Assembly: GCA_003646055.1 (NCBI GenBank)
Contig: QNDZ01000084.1
Span: 1-7,169 of the forward strand
Direction of reading: 5' to 3'
Length of the DNA: 7,169 nucleotides
Source of the DNA: a bacterium
Lineage (GTDB): Bacteria > Hydrothermota > UBA3072 > B12-G15
Shown: piece by piece, positions 1 to 6,940 of the stretch
Numbering within the stretch: position 1 is the first letter of the stretch
Layout: each line of letters opens with the position of its first letter
Made by a program: the position numbers and the translations under genes
The notes under the pieces: model-generated
The model's database searches: none
Told to the model about the DNA's origin: nothing
Seen by the model: only the letters and a program-made list of their open reading frames with translations

Positions 1-1
1 A

Positions 2-400
2 AGTATAAGGTCACCCCTCTGGAAGGGTGGTGGTGTTACCTTTGGTCCAAAACCAAGGGATTATTCCTACAGTATACCTACAAAGTTAAAGAGGCTTGCC
101 CTCTATTCTGCATTTTCGCACAGGGCATCCCAGGGTAATGTGTTTGTTATTGAGAAACCAGAACTTGAAGAGCCAAAGACCCGTGTGATTGCAGATTTCT
201 TAAAGGGGCTTGGCCTTTATGGAGAAAAGGTTCTGATTCTTCACGATGGTAAGGATAAGAATTTCTATAAGTCATGCAGGAACATAAAGAACCTCTCGGT
301 GCTTGAAGCATATAAGTCAAATCCATATGATGTTTTGAGACATAAATACATACTCATTACCAGGGATGGACTTGAGCAACTTCAGGAGGTGTTCCAATGA
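2..400 (+). CDS. rplD: 50S ribosomal protein L4, C-terminal part (5' end outside window)
   Basis: L4 binds 23S rRNA early in large-subunit assembly, and its extended loop lines the peptide exit tunnel. The reading frame is open from position 2, giving 132 residues up to the TGA. The first visible residues, [11 protein letters not shown] followed by [10 protein letters not shown], are the tail of the conserved tunnel loop and the hallmark of bacterial L4. The rest is the globular domain, including the segments [11 protein letters not shown] and APKT-like [12 protein letters not shown] and the late motif around [10 protein letters not shown]. The start codon and the N-terminal third lie upstream. 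In E. coli L4 also represses its own S10 operon through the mRNA leader; that leader is outside this window, so regulation cannot be judged. The stop codon overlaps the rplW start by four bases (ATGA). Identification is secure. Confidence 0.97.
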   Translation, partial: SIRSPLWKGGGVTFGPKPRDYSYSIPTKLKRLALYSAFSHRASQGNVFVIEKPELEEPKTRVIADFLKGLGLYGEKVLILHDGKDKNFYKSCRNIKNLSVLEAYKSNPYDVLRHKYILITRDGLEQLQEVFQ

Positions 401-687
401 GAGAACCCAGAAAGATAATAATAAGACCCCATATAACAGAGAAGATGACCCTTGATAGGGAGAAGGGTAATAAGTATGCATTTGAAGTGGCAATGGACGC
501 AAATAAGATAGAAATCAAGAAGGCGGTTGAGGAACTTTTCAAGGTGAAGGTGACTGATGTGAAGACCATGGTGGTGAAGGGGAAAATGAGAAGAATTGGA
601 TGGACAAGGGGAAAGAGGAAGGACTGGAAGAAGGCGATAGTTACATTGAAACCAGGGGATACAATTCCTCTATTTGAAGGAGTATAA
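397..687 (+). CDS. rplW: 50S ribosomal protein L23
   Basis: L23 sits at the mouth of the peptide exit tunnel, where trigger factor and the signal recognition particle dock. The 96-residue length is usual. The N-terminal motif [12 protein letters not shown] is typical; its Glu15 aligns with E. coli Glu18, the known trigger-factor contact. [16 protein letters not shown] (residues 37-52) and VVKGKMRR (59-66) are the conserved core, and residues 65-79 form the basic RNA-binding loop, ending in DWKKAIVTL. The ATG overlaps the rplD stop, with an AGGAGG at 384-389 inside rplD, spaced seven bases away. This implies translational coupling to L4. Nothing is unusual. Confidence 0.98.
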   Translation: MREPRKIIIRPHITEKMTLDREKGNKYAFEVAMDANKIEIKKAVEELFKVKVTDVKTMVVKGKMRRIGWTRGKRKDWKKAIVTLKPGDTIPLFEGV

Positions 688-689
688 AC

Positions 690-1514
690 ATGGGCGTTAA
701 GGAGATAAAACCAGTCACACCAGGACAGAGATGGAGAAAGGCTCCAACCTTTGAGGATATAACAAAGACTGAACCCGAAAAGTCACTTGTTGTTTCAAAG
801 AAGAGGACAGGTGGGAGGAATAACCTTGGAAGGATAACAGTAAGACACAGGGGTGGCGGACACAGGAGAAAGTACAGGATAATAGACTTCAAGAGGGATA
901 AGTTTGGTATAGAGGCAAAGGTTGCGGCAATTGAGTATGACCCCGACAGGTCTGCAAGGATTGCTCTTCTCCATTACAGGGATGGTGAAAAGAGATACAT
1001 TATAGCACCTGAGGGATTGCAGGTTGGAGAAATACTCATGAGCGGACCTGATGCACCAATAAAACCAGGTAATGCACTGCCCATAGAGAAGATTCCTCTG
1101 GGAACAGAGGTACACAATATAGAGTTGAAGCCAGGACAGGGTGGTAAACTGGTAAGGTCTGCTGGTGATGCTGCACAGGTTCTTGCAAAAGAGGGTGATT
1201 ATGCCCATATAAGGCTCCCCTCTGGAGAGGTAAGGCTTATAAGGCTAAACTGCCTTGCCACGATTGGAAGGGTTGGTAATGTGGAGCACAACAGTATAAC
1301 CCTTGGTAAGGCTGGAAGGAAGAGGTACCTGGGTAGAAGGCCAAGGGTGCGTGGAATGGCAATGAATCCGGTTGACCATCCAATGGGTGGAGGAGAAGGC
1401 AGGTCAAAGTCCAATAAACACCCATGTTCCCCAACAGGTGTTCTTGCAAAGGGATACAAGACAAGGAAGAAGAAGAAATATTCCAATAAGTTCATCGTAA
1501 AAAGGAGAAAGTAA
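690..1514 (+). CDS. rplB: 50S ribosomal protein L2
   Basis: L2 is one of the most conserved large-subunit proteins. It is needed for subunit association and lies close to the peptidyl-transferase centre. The 274 residues match the usual 272-277. After the basic N-terminus come [18 protein letters not shown] (about 41-58) and the OB-fold and SH3-like domains, and then the family signature P-x2-R-G-x3-N-P-V-D at 218-229. His230 aligns with the functionally important His229 of mature E. coli L2 and is kept. Two residues later, where most bacteria have a second His (DHPHGGGEGR), this protein has Met232. The C-terminus, with [10 protein letters not shown] and FIVKRRK, is a typical basic tail. AAGGAG at 677-682 is seven bases from the ATG, and only two bases separate it from rplW. 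Confidence 0.98.
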   Translation: MGVKEIKPVTPGQRWRKAPTFEDITKTEPEKSLVVSKKRTGGRNNLGRITVRHRGGGHRRKYRIIDFKRDKFGIEAKVAAIEYDPDRSARIALLHYRDGEKRYIIAPEGLQVGEILMSGPDAPIKPGNALPIEKIPLGTEVHNIELKPGQGGKLVRSAGDAAQVLAKEGDYAHIRLPSGEVRLIRLNCLATIGRVGNVEHNSITLGKAGRKRYLGRRPRVRGMAMNPVDHPMGGGEGRSKSNKHPCSPTGVLAKGYKTRKKKKYSNKFIVKRRK

Positions 1515-1792
1515 TGGGAAGGTCACTGAAAAAGCCACCTTATGTGGATGAAAAGTTGATGAAGAGGATAAAAAAAATGATTGAAACAGGCGAGAAGAGG
1601 CCTGTAAGGACCTATAAGAGGGCGTCCATGATACCACCTGAGTTTGTTGGATTCACCATAGAGGTTCACAACGGAAAGAAGTTTATACCTGTATATATAA
1701 CTGAGAACATGGTCGGGCACAGGCTTGGAGAGTTTGCTCCCACAAGATACTTCAGGGGGCATGCAGGGGATAAGAAGAAGGAGAAGAGGTGA
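1514..1792 (+). CDS. rpsS: 30S ribosomal protein S19
   Basis: S19 is in the head of the small subunit, pairs with S13 and contacts 16S rRNA near the A site. The 92-residue length is normal. The family signature is clear at residues 52-83: [12 protein letters not shown], then [15 protein letters not shown] and FRGH. The N-terminus reads [12 protein letters not shown] where most bacteria have KKGPFVD, so a usual Gly is Pro8. The segment [12 protein letters not shown] replaces the commoner SRRSTI-x-PEFVG. These are modest variations. The ATG shares one base with the rplB stop (TAATG), and AAGGAG at 1502-1507 lies six bases upstream. Coupled translation with L2 is expected. Confidence 0.98.
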   Translation: MGRSLKKPPYVDEKLMKRIKKMIETGEKRPVRTYKRASMIPPEFVGFTIEVHNGKKFIPVYITENMVGHRLGEFAPTRYFRGHAGDKKKEKR

Positions 1793-1795
1793 TAA

Positions 1796-2140
1796 ATGGA
1801 AGGTAAAGCAATACAGAGATTCGTAAGGGTATCACCATTCAAGGCAAGAAGGCTTATCCCACTTGTTAAGGGTAAGCCAGTGCTTGAGGCACTTGCTGTG
1901 CTTGATTTTACACCTGGTAAGGCTTCCCATCATCTCTGGAAGGCAATCCATTCTGCCAGTATGAATCTTATAAACAAGGCGGGTGAGATAAGGGTTAAGG
2001 AAGAAGACCTGTATGTTAAGAGTGTGGTTATAGACGAAGGCCCCTTCTTTAAGAGGATAAGGCCTATGTCTCTTGGCAGGGCAGGCCTTATAAGGAAGAG
2101 GACCTCACATATAACTGTAATTGTAGAAGAGAGGAGGTGA
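1796..2140 (+). CDS. rplV: 50S ribosomal protein L22
   Basis: L22 contacts all six domains of 23S rRNA, and its long beta-hairpin lines the exit tunnel beside L4. At 114 residues it is of ordinary length. Identification rests on [17 protein letters not shown] (residues 11-27), [10 protein letters not shown] (31-40), [13 protein letters not shown] (71-83) and the C-terminal [13 protein letters not shown] (100-112). Two places differ from the usual consensus. SPFKAR has Phe15 where Arg is usual. The hairpin tip reads RPMSLGRAG at 89-97, where most bacteria have RPRA-x-GRA, so the Arg aligning with E. coli Arg88 is Met91. A GAGGTGAT at 1786-1793 overlaps the rpsS stop and sits just before the ATG. 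Confidence 0.97.
   Translation: MEGKAIQRFVRVSPFKARRLIPLVKGKPVLEALAVLDFTPGKASHHLWKAIHSASMNLINKAGEIRVKEEDLYVKSVVIDEGPFFKRIRPMSLGRAGLIRKRTSHITVIVEERR
2132..2137 (+). promoter_or_regulatory. Shine-Dalgarno for rpsC TTG start
   Basis: AGGAGG at the very end of rplV, seven bases from TTG 2145. This strong match at ideal spacing decides the non-ATG start of S3. Confidence 0.85.
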
Positions 2141-2144
2141 AAAT

Positions 2145-2765
2145 TTGGGCCAGAAGACGCATCCTATAGGGTTCAGGCTTGGTATAACAAAGGATTGGTT
2201 TTCCCGATGGTTTGACGATAAAAGGATGGCAGATAAGTTGCACGAAGATATTACTATAAAAGATTATCTTAAAACAAGGCTTCGTGATGGATGGATTTCA
2301 AGGATAGAGATTGAAAGGACTTCAAAAAAATTAAGGGTGATTATTTATACTGCAAGGCCAGGAATAGTTATTGGTAAGGGTGGTGAACAGGCTGACTCCC
2401 TCAAGGCAGAGATAACTGCACTTGTTGGAAGACAGCCACAGATTGATGTGAGAGAGGTAAAATTTCCTGAACTGGATGCGCAACTGGTGGCCTTTAATAT
2501 TGCAAGGCAGATAGAGAGAAGGATATCATATAGAAGGGCAATGAAGAGGGCTGTGCAGAACGCCATGAGGCTCGGTGCTGGTGGTATAAGGGTTCAATGT
2601 TCTGGAAGGCTTGGTGGAGCAGAAATTGCAAGGAAAGAATGGTATAGAGAGGGTAGGGTTCCTCTGCATACACTCAGGGCAGATATTGACTATGCAACAG
2701 ATACAGCGGTTACAACAGCAGGAACCGTTGGTGTGAAGGTATGGATATTCAAAGGGGAGGCCTGA
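2145..2765 (+). CDS. rpsC: 30S ribosomal protein S3 (TTG start)
   Basis: S3 is a head protein at the mRNA entry channel; with S4 and S5 it has mRNA helicase activity in E. coli. The start is TTG: the very conserved N-terminus [13 protein letters not shown] follows it immediately, and AGGAGG at 2132-2137 is seven bases upstream, so no other start fits. The N-terminal KH domain carries the GKGG loop at residues 77-80. The C-terminal S3 domain shows [37 protein letters not shown], the [20 protein letters not shown] block and the closing [10 protein letters not shown]. At 206 residues it is at the short end of the family because it lacks the extra C-terminal tail found in E. coli S3 (233 residues). 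It is four bases from rplV. Confidence 0.98.
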   Translation: MGQKTHPIGFRLGITKDWFSRWFDDKRMADKLHEDITIKDYLKTRLRDGWISRIEIERTSKKLRVIIYTARPGIVIGKGGEQADSLKAEITALVGRQPQIDVREVKFPELDAQLVAFNIARQIERRISYRRAMKRAVQNAMRLGAGGIRVQCSGRLGGAEIARKEWYREGRVPLHTLRADIDYATDTAVTTAGTVGVKVWIFKGEA

Positions 2766-2766
2766 A

Positions 2767-3183
2767 ATGTTAATGCCATCACGTGTAAAATACAGAAAGC
2801 AACACAGAGGTAGGAGAAAGGGTCTTTCAAAGGGTGCAACAAAACTTGATTTTGGTGAATATGGGATACAGGCCCTTGAATCTGCCTGGATAACTGCAAA
2901 TCAGATTGAGGCAGCAAGGGTTGCCATAACAAGGTTTTTGAAGAGGAGTGGGAAACTCTGGATAAGGATGTTTCCTGATAAGCCTGTTACCAAGAAACCG
3001 GCAGAGACAAGAATGGGAAAGGGTAAGGGTAATCCAGAGTACTGGGTTGCAGTCGTGAAGAGGGGAAGGATACTCTTTGAACTTACAGGTGTTCCTGAGG
3101 ATACTGCAAGGGAGGCATTGAGGCTTGGTGCTTCCAAACTCCCGATAAAAACAAGATTTGTTAAGAGGGAAGGGGTGATATAG
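2767..3183 (+). CDS. rplP: 50S ribosomal protein L16
   Basis: L16 binds near the A-site tRNA elbow and is required for late 50S maturation. The 138-residue length is standard. The N-terminus [19 protein letters not shown] is diagnostic, followed by [28 protein letters not shown] (29-56) and [20 protein letters not shown] (69-88). Arg82 aligns with E. coli Arg81, the residue hydroxylated by YcfD/RoxA in that species; whether it is modified here cannot be seen. The second ATG (Met3) is a possible alternative start, but the first is best placed relative to GGGGAGG at 2754-2760, six bases away, and the MLMP start is common in the family. One base separates it from rpsC, and its TAG overlaps the next start by one base. 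Confidence 0.98.
   Translation: MLMPSRVKYRKQHRGRRKGLSKGATKLDFGEYGIQALESAWITANQIEAARVAITRFLKRSGKLWIRMFPDKPVTKKPAETRMGKGKGNPEYWVAVVKRGRILFELTGVPEDTAREALRLGASKLPIKTRFVKREGVI
3172..3178 (+). promoter_or_regulatory. Shine-Dalgarno for rpmC GTG start
   Basis: GGGGTGA near the end of rplP can pair with the 3' end of 16S rRNA; its four-G block is seven bases from GTG 3183. It supports the GTG that overlaps the rplP TAG. Confidence 0.7.
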
Positions 3184-3377
3184 TGAAGGCCAGAGAATTG
3201 AGAGAAATGACAGATGAGGAACTCTTTTCCAAACTCCATGAGTTGAGGGAGACCCTGTTTTCACTGAGGTTCCAGAAAACACTGGGTAGTCTCCAGAGTC
3301 CTTCTGAATTCAAGAAGGTGAAAAGGGATATAGCAAGGATACTCACCATTTTAAGAGAGAAGGGGAAGAAGGTATGA
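3183..3377 (+). CDS. rpmC: 50S ribosomal protein L29 (GTG start)
   Basis: L29 is a small helical-hairpin protein beside L23 at the tunnel exit. The 64 residues match the family. The N-terminal helix [23 protein letters not shown] leads to the conserved LRFQ (28-31), then a short turn and the second helix with [14 protein letters not shown]. The GTG start shares its first base with the rplP stop (TAGTG). The SD-like GGGGTGA at 3172-3178, inside rplP, supports it, and no ATG is available before residue 9. rpmC ends in an ATGA overlap with rpsQ. Identification is secure despite the small size. Confidence 0.97.
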   Translation: MKARELREMTDEELFSKLHELRETLFSLRFQKTLGSLQSPSEFKKVKRDIARILTILREKGKKV

Positions 3378-3625
3378 GAAAGAAAAGGATAGGCAGGGTT
3401 GTAAGTGATAAACCCGACAAGACAATACTTGTAGAGGTTGAGAGGATGGTTAAACATCCGCTCTACAAGAAGTATATCAAGAGGAGAAGGAAGTTTATGG
3501 CCCATGATGAGAAGAATGAAGCGAGAGTGGGTGATGTGGTGGAGATAGTTGAGACCAGACCCCTTTCACGCCATAAGAGGTGGAGGCTTTTAAGAATCAT
3601 TGAAAGGGCAAAGGGGGAGGAATGA
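3374..3625 (+). CDS. rpsQ: 30S ribosomal protein S17
   Basis: S17 is a primary 16S rRNA binder in the small-subunit body with an OB fold. The 83-residue length is usual. The opening [20 protein letters not shown] (3-22), [21 protein letters not shown] (26-46) and the signature [21 protein letters not shown] (52-72) are all typical of bacterial S17. The start overlaps the rpmC stop by four bases, with an AGGGG at 3361-3365, eight bases upstream. Its own stop overlaps the rplN start by four bases. In E. coli this is the last gene of the S10 operon; here the overlap fuses it to the spc genes. Confidence 0.98.
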   Translation: MRKKRIGRVVSDKPDKTILVEVERMVKHPLYKKYIKRRRKFMAHDEKNEARVGDVVEIVETRPLSRHKRWRLLRIIERAKGEE

Positions 3626-3990
3626 TACAGGAATACTCAAGGCTCAATGTTGCTGATAATACTGGTGCAAAGACCGCCATGTGTATAAAGGTTCTTGGCG
3701 GCTCCAGGAGAAAATATGGTTCTATTGGTGACACCATAGTTGTGACCATAAAGGACGCAGTTCCTGCGAGTAATGTTAAAAAGGGGACTGTACACAGGGC
3801 AGTGATTGTGAGAACAAAGAAAGAGGTGAGAAGGAAAGATGGTAGTTATGTGAGGTTTGATGAGAATGCATGTGTCCTTATAGACCAGAACAATGAGCCA
3901 AAGGGAACAAGGATTTTTGGCCCTGTGGGTAGAGAATTGAGGGAGAAGAGATTTATGAAGATTATCTCCCTTGCAGCGGAGGTGGTATGA
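3622..3990 (+). CDS. rplN: 50S ribosomal protein L14
   Basis: L14 is a five-stranded beta-barrel protein at the subunit interface. It contributes to bridge B8 and is the docking partner of the silencing factor RsfS. The length of 122 residues is exactly the bacterial standard. [17 protein letters not shown] at the N-terminus, then [59 protein letters not shown] and the closing [20 protein letters not shown] cover the whole family without a gap. In E. coli rplN opens the spc operon after its own promoter; here it begins inside rpsQ (ATGA), with GGGGGAGG at 3613-3620 close upstream. It also ends in ATGA with rplX. Confidence 0.99.
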   Translation: MIQEYSRLNVADNTGAKTAMCIKVLGGSRRKYGSIGDTIVVTIKDAVPASNVKKGTVHRAVIVRTKKEVRRKDGSYVRFDENACVLIDQNNEPKGTRIFGPVGRELREKRFMKIISLAAEVV

Positions 3991-4298
3991 GGATAAAAAA
4001 AGGTGATACAGTAATTGTAATAAGTGGTGATGATAAGGGGAAGAAGGGGAAGGTGAGGTATGTTAACCGTGAGAAGCAGAGGGTGATTGTGGAAGGTGTT
4101 GCAATGGTGAGAAAACATACCAAACCGACCAGGATGGGTGAAGTTGGTGGAATCGTTGAGAAAGAGGCAGAGATACCTGTTTCAAAGGTACTCCTCATCT
4201 GCCCCAGATGTGGTCAGCCAACAAGGACAGGCAGGATGAAACTTGAGGGTGGAAAGTCTGTAAGATACTGTAAAAAATGCAAAGAAGTGATTGATTAG
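3987..4298 (+). CDS. rplX: 50S ribosomal protein L24 with C-terminal four-cysteine zinc motif
   Basis: L24 starts large-subunit assembly by binding the 5' end of 23S rRNA and later sits near the tunnel exit. The 103-residue length is normal. The KOW domain is at the N-terminus: [21 protein letters not shown] (3-23). The [21 protein letters not shown] segment (42-62) is the usual linker. The C-terminal tail holds Cys72-x2-Cys75 and Cys95-x2-Cys98, a zinc ribbon present in L24 of many bacteria but absent in E. coli. Zinc binding is inferred from these four cysteines. The start overlaps rplN by four bases, with GGAGG at 3978-3982. Confidence 0.98.
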   Translation: MRIKKGDTVIVISGDDKGKKGKVRYVNREKQRVIVEGVAMVRKHTKPTRMGEVGGIVEKEAEIPVSKVLLICPRCGQPTRTGRMKLEGGKSVRYCKKCKEVID

Positions 4299-4304
4299 GG
4301 GTGA
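4298..4304 (+). promoter_or_regulatory. Likely Shine-Dalgarno for rplE
   Basis: GGGGTGA begins at the last base of the rplX stop and ends two bases before ATG 4307; its G block is five bases from that ATG. It overlaps the alternative GTG 4301, which is the reason for preferring the ATG. Spacing is tight, so this is less certain than the other sites. Confidence 0.55.
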
Positions 4305-4306
4305 AT

Positions 4307-4867
4307 ATGGGATACGTACCAAACCTTAAAAAGAAATACAAAGAAGAGGTTATACCTGAACTCATGAAGAAATTTAAATATAAAAACCCCATGCAGGCAC
4401 CAAGACTGGAGAAGATTGTAGTGAACTGTGGTGCTGGTGAGATAGCAAGGGATAGTAAACTCATGGACATCATAATGAATGACCTTGCAATTATCACTGG
4501 CCAGAAGCCCCAGATAAGAAGGGCGAAAAAATCTGTTTCCAACTTTAAGATAAGGAAGGGTATGCCTGTGGGGTTAAGGGTCACACTCCGTGGTGACAGG
4601 ATGTATGAGTTCCTTGAGAGGCTTATAAGTGTTGCCATTCCAAGGATAAGGGACTTCAGAGGGCTTTCCCCTGATTCCTTTGATGGAAGAGGCAACTATA
4701 CCTTTGGTGTTACAGAACAGTTGATATTCCCAGAGATTGAATACGACAAGGTGCAGAGTGTTTTTGGTATGGATATAACACTGGTAACCACAGCAAAGAC
4801 TGACGAGGAAGGAAGGGAACTTCTTAAACTTCTTGGGATGCCCTTTAAGAGGACGGAGGGAAGATAA
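4307..4867 (+). CDS. rplE: 50S ribosomal protein L5
   Basis: L5 binds 5S rRNA with L18 and forms part of the central protuberance, contacting P-site tRNA. From ATG 4307 the product is 186 residues, within the usual 178-190. Markers are [18 protein letters not shown], the [13 protein letters not shown] segment, the block [64 protein letters not shown] and the C-terminal [15 protein letters not shown]. An in-frame GTG six bases upstream (4301) would add two residues (MNMGYV). I prefer the ATG because the stretch AGGGGTGA just before it can act as its Shine-Dalgarno, whereas GTG 4301 falls inside that stretch. The stop shares one base with rpsN. Confidence 0.97.
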   Translation: MGYVPNLKKKYKEEVIPELMKKFKYKNPMQAPRLEKIVVNCGAGEIARDSKLMDIIMNDLAIITGQKPQIRRAKKSVSNFKIRKGMPVGLRVTLRGDRMYEFLERLISVAIPRIRDFRGLSPDSFDGRGNYTFGVTEQLIFPEIEYDKVQSVFGMDITLVTTAKTDEEGRELLKLLGMPFKRTEGR

Positions 4868-5052
4868 TGGCAAGGAAGGCTTTGATAATCAAATCCCAGA
4901 GGGAACCAAAGTTCAAGGTGAGAAAGAGGAACAGGTGTAAGAGATGTGGAAGACCTCGTGGGTATTACAGGGACTTTGGCCTCTGCAGGATTTGTCTCAG
5001 GGAACTTGCCTTGAAGGGTGAAATCCCTGGGCTGAAAAAGGCAAGCTGGTAA
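4867..5052 (+). CDS. rpsN: 30S ribosomal protein S14, zinc-binding short form (type Z)
   Basis: S14 sits in the 30S head between S3, S10 and S19 and is needed for late head assembly. The 61 residues identify the short form rather than the ~100-residue form of E. coli. Four cysteines, Cys24-x2-Cys27 and Cys40-x2-Cys43, form the classic zinc knuckle, and the segments [22 protein letters not shown] and the terminal LKKASW are diagnostic of type Z. Zinc binding is inferred from family structures. The ATG shares one base with the rplE stop, and GGAGGG at 4855-4860 is six bases upstream. No cysteine-free paralog is in the window, so a zinc-starvation substitute would have to be elsewhere. Confidence 0.98.
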   Translation: MARKALIIKSQREPKFKVRKRNRCKRCGRPRGYYRDFGLCRICLRELALKGEIPGLKKASW

Positions 5053-5057
5053 GGAGG
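5051..5057 (+). promoter_or_regulatory. Shine-Dalgarno for rpsH
   Basis: AAGGAGG is a near-perfect site, eight bases from the first of two tandem ATGs (5066) and eleven from the second, so it favours the first. It overlaps the rpsN stop codon. Confidence 0.85.
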
Positions 5058-5065
5058 TATCAAGT

Positions 5066-5458
5066 ATGATGACAGACCCTATAGCCGATATGATAACAAG
5101 GATAAGGAATGCCATAGAGAGAAAGAAGAAGCACGTGAGGATACCTGCTTCAAAGATGAAGAAGGAGATAGCAAGGATTCTCTTTGAAGAGGGGTTTATT
5201 GGAAACTATGAGTTCATTGAGGATAATAAGCAGGGAGAGATAGTTATAACCCTGAAATATGTGGATGGAGAGTCACCTATAAAGGGAATGGAGAGGATTT
5301 CAAAACCTTCAAGAAGGGTTTATACAGACAGCAAGAATATCCCCAGGGTTATGAGTGGATATGGAATAGCAATACTTTCCACCTCAAAGGGTATCCTCAC
5401 CGATGCACAGGCAAGGCAGATGAAGGTTGGTGGAGAGATACTTATTTACGTCTGGTAG
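5066..5458 (+). CDS. rpsH: 30S ribosomal protein S8
   Basis: S8 is a primary 16S rRNA binder in the central domain and, in E. coli, represses the spc operon by binding mRNA near the rplE start. The 130-residue length is usual. The N-terminus [15 protein letters not shown], the [21 protein letters not shown] stretch (25-45), [10 protein letters not shown] and the signature STSKGILTD (105-113) through [10 protein letters not shown] are complete. Two ATGs stand in tandem (5066 and 5069); the first is eight bases from AAGGAGG (5051-5057) and is chosen. The 13-base gap before this gene is the longest spacer in the window. The S8 target known from E. coli is not evident at the rplX-rplE junction, which has almost no spacer. 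Confidence 0.98.
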   Translation: MMTDPIADMITRIRNAIERKKKHVRIPASKMKKEIARILFEEGFIGNYEFIEDNKQGEIVITLKYVDGESPIKGMERISKPSRRVYTDSKNIPRVMSGYGIAILSTSKGILTDAQARQMKVGGEILIYVW

Positions 5459-5467
5459 GAGGTTGAT

Positions 5468-6004
5468 ATGTCAAGGATAGGGAAGAAGCCTATACCAATA
5501 CCTCAGGGAGTGAGTGTAGAGGTTAAAGGAAACCTTGTTGTGGTTAAAGGACCAAAAGGAGAACTCAAGAGGGAGTTCCATCCTGAGATAACCGTTGAGG
5601 TGAAGGATAATACTATATATGTTAAAAGACATAGTGATGCCAAGAAATACAGGGCACTCCATGGTCTTACCAGGGCTCTTATAAACAACATGGTAATAGG
5701 TGTAACACAGGGATTCCAGAAGGTTCTTGAGATAAACGGTATGGGATACAGGGCACAACTCCAGGGCCAGGATTTGAATCTTCAACTGGGATTCTCCCAT
5801 CCAGTTGTTATAAAACCAAAGCCAGGCATCACTTTTGAGGTTCAGGGAACAAATAAGGTTATTGTTAAAGGTATTGATAAAGAGGTCGTTGGACAGCAGG
5901 CAGCCGAGATAAGGGCATTGAGGAAGCCAGAGCCATACAAGGGTGCTGGTATCAGATACCAGGGTGAATACGTAAGGAAAAAGGTAGGGAAGAAGGGGGT
6001 CTGA
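5468..6004 (+). CDS. rplF: 50S ribosomal protein L6
   Basis: L6 binds 23S rRNA near the sarcin-ricin loop and the base of the L7/L12 stalk, and is built of two similar alpha-beta domains. The 178-residue length is standard. [15 protein letters not shown] opens the protein, [18 protein letters not shown] (about 66-83) ends the first domain, and [21 protein letters not shown] starts the second. The PROSITE-type signature [11 protein letters not shown] lies at 154-164, before the basic tail. AGGAGG at 5457-5462 overlaps the rpsH TAG and is five bases from the ATG. The stop is one base from rplR. Nothing is unusual. Confidence 0.98.
   Translation: MSRIGKKPIPIPQGVSVEVKGNLVVVKGPKGELKREFHPEITVEVKDNTIYVKRHSDAKKYRALHGLTRALINNMVIGVTQGFQKVLEINGMGYRAQLQGQDLNLQLGFSHPVVIKPKPGITFEVQGTNKVIVKGIDKEVVGQQAAEIRALRKPEPYKGAGIRYQGEYVRKKVGKKGV
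5993..5999 (+). promoter_or_regulatory. Shine-Dalgarno for rplR TTG start
   Basis: AAGGGGG at the end of rplF, six bases from TTG 6006. It supports this TTG as the L18 start, along with the conserved N-terminal length. Confidence 0.7.
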
Positions 6005-6005
6005 T

Positions 6006-6374
6006 TTGGACAGGATAAAGGAAAAGCGCTTTAAGAGAATAAGAAGACACTTGAGGGTAAGAAAGAAGGTTTTTGGAACTGCCCAGAAACCAAGGCTTTC
6101 TGTTTACAGGTCTTTGAAGCACATATACGGGCAGCTTATAGATGATACAAGGGGCCTAACCCTTCTTGCGGTCTCATCCCTCACAAAGGATTTAAGAGAA
6201 CAGTTGAAGGGAAAGAAGAAGACAGAGCAGGCAAAGATTGTGGGAGAGTATCTCGGGAAAAAGGCGCTGGAAAAGGGAATTACAGAGGTTGTTTTTGACA
6301 GAGGCGGATTTCTCTATCACGGAAGGGTGAAGGCCTTTGCAGATGGTGCAAGAAAAGCCGGGCTTAAATTTTAG
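6006..6374 (+). CDS. rplR: 50S ribosomal protein L18 (TTG start)
   Basis: L18 binds 5S rRNA together with L5. The 122 residues fit the family. A strongly basic N-terminus (about residues 1-20, many Lys/Arg) is followed by [20 protein letters not shown] (28-47), a charged linker, [16 protein letters not shown] and the signature [20 protein letters not shown] leading to [11 protein letters not shown] 6006 is chosen because AAGGGGG at 5993-5999 is six bases upstream, because it gives the usual N-terminal length, and because no ATG occurs in the conserved N-terminal part. A single base separates it from rplF. Together with rpsC this is the second TTG start in the cluster. Confidence 0.97.
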   Translation: MDRIKEKRFKRIRRHLRVRKKVFGTAQKPRLSVYRSLKHIYGQLIDDTRGLTLLAVSSLTKDLREQLKGKKKTEQAKIVGEYLGKKALEKGITEVVFDRGGFLYHGRVKAFADGARKAGLKF

Positions 6375-6382
6375 GAGGAGGA

Positions 6383-6940
6383 ATGCTTCTTAAAAACAGG
6401 AAATACAGGATAGACCCAAGGGACCTTGATTTAGAGGAAAGAACTGTATATATAGGCAGGGTTTCAAAGGTTGTTAAGGGTGGTAAAAGGTTCAAGTTCA
6501 CGGCATGGGTTGTTGTGGGTGACAGGCACGGCCACGTTGGTATTGGACACGGTAAGGCACAGGAGGTTCCTGAGGCTGTTAGAAAGGCAAAGGAGAATGC
6601 AAGGAAGAACATCATAAAGATACCCATGTATGGAAACACGATACCTCATGGTATTACCTATAAGTTTGGTGCAAGCAAGGTTATGCTGAAACCTGCCTCC
6701 CCTGGAACAGGTATCATTGCCTGTGACCCGGTGCGTGCAGTTATAGAACTTGGAGGAATAAGGGATATCCTCACAAAGTCTCTGGGTTCAAACAACACTG
6801 TGAACCTTGTGAAGGCAACGTTCTTCGGGCTTATGAACATAAGAACCCCTGAGGAATATGCAAAACTGCGTGGTAAGGATATTAAGGAGATATTAAAAGG
6901 AAGAAGGAGGTATAGAGCAAGTGAAAATGTTGAAGGTTGA
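6383..6940 (+). CDS. rpsE: 30S ribosomal protein S5
   Basis: S5 is in the 30S body near the mRNA entry channel and the spectinomycin site, and affects decoding accuracy. The 185-residue length is typical. The N-terminal double-stranded-RNA-binding-like domain runs from about 18 to 85: [23 protein letters not shown], then [17 protein letters not shown]. The C-terminal domain has [34 protein letters not shown] and [17 protein letters not shown]. After GTGIIA the usual Gly-Gly (or Gly-Ala) is Cys114-Asp115. The loop VKGGKRF, where spectinomycin resistance changes occur in other bacteria, looks wild type. GGAGGAGG at 6374-6381 precedes the ATG. The 3' end overlaps rpmD by 20 bases. Confidence 0.98.
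   Translation: MLLKNRKYRIDPRDLDLEERTVYIGRVSKVVKGGKRFKFTAWVVVGDRHGHVGIGHGKAQEVPEAVRKAKENARKNIIKIPMYGNTIPHGITYKFGASKVMLKPASPGTGIIACDPVRAVIELGGIRDILTKSLGSNNTVNLVKATFFGLMNIRTPEEYAKLRGKDIKEILKGRRRYRASENVEG
6906..6910 (+). promoter_or_regulatory. Shine-Dalgarno for rpmD inside rpsE
   Basis: GGAGG within the rpsE coding region, ten bases from GTG 6921 and sixteen from ATG 6927. It favours the GTG, though ten bases is at the long end of normal. Confidence 0.65.

Noticed and set aside
140..400. A separate 86-residue gene starting at GTG 140
   Set aside because: The frame continues upstream to the window edge with conserved L4 sequence, so this is the C-terminal part of rplD and not an independent gene.
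795..1208. 137-codon open frame on the - strand opposite rplB
   Set aside because: Antisense to a highly conserved gene, with composition typical of a reverse shadow.
2827..3282. 151-codon open frame on the - strand opposite rplP and rpmC
   Set aside because: Same explanation: an antisense shadow with no recognisable motif and no plausible independent gene context.
4195..4695. 166-codon open frame on the - strand opposite rplX and rplE
   Set aside because: It lies wholly antisense to two conserved ribosomal genes. Its product resembles no family I recognise and is rich in Leu/Ser/Pro, as expected from the complement of purine-rich codons. Few TTA, CTA or TCA triplets on the coding strand keep such antisense frames open by chance.
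5053..5065. The longest intergenic gap (rpsN-rpsH) as a promoter or regulatory element
   Set aside because: It is 13 bases long and mostly occupied by the rpsH Shine-Dalgarno region; there is no room for a promoter or hairpin.
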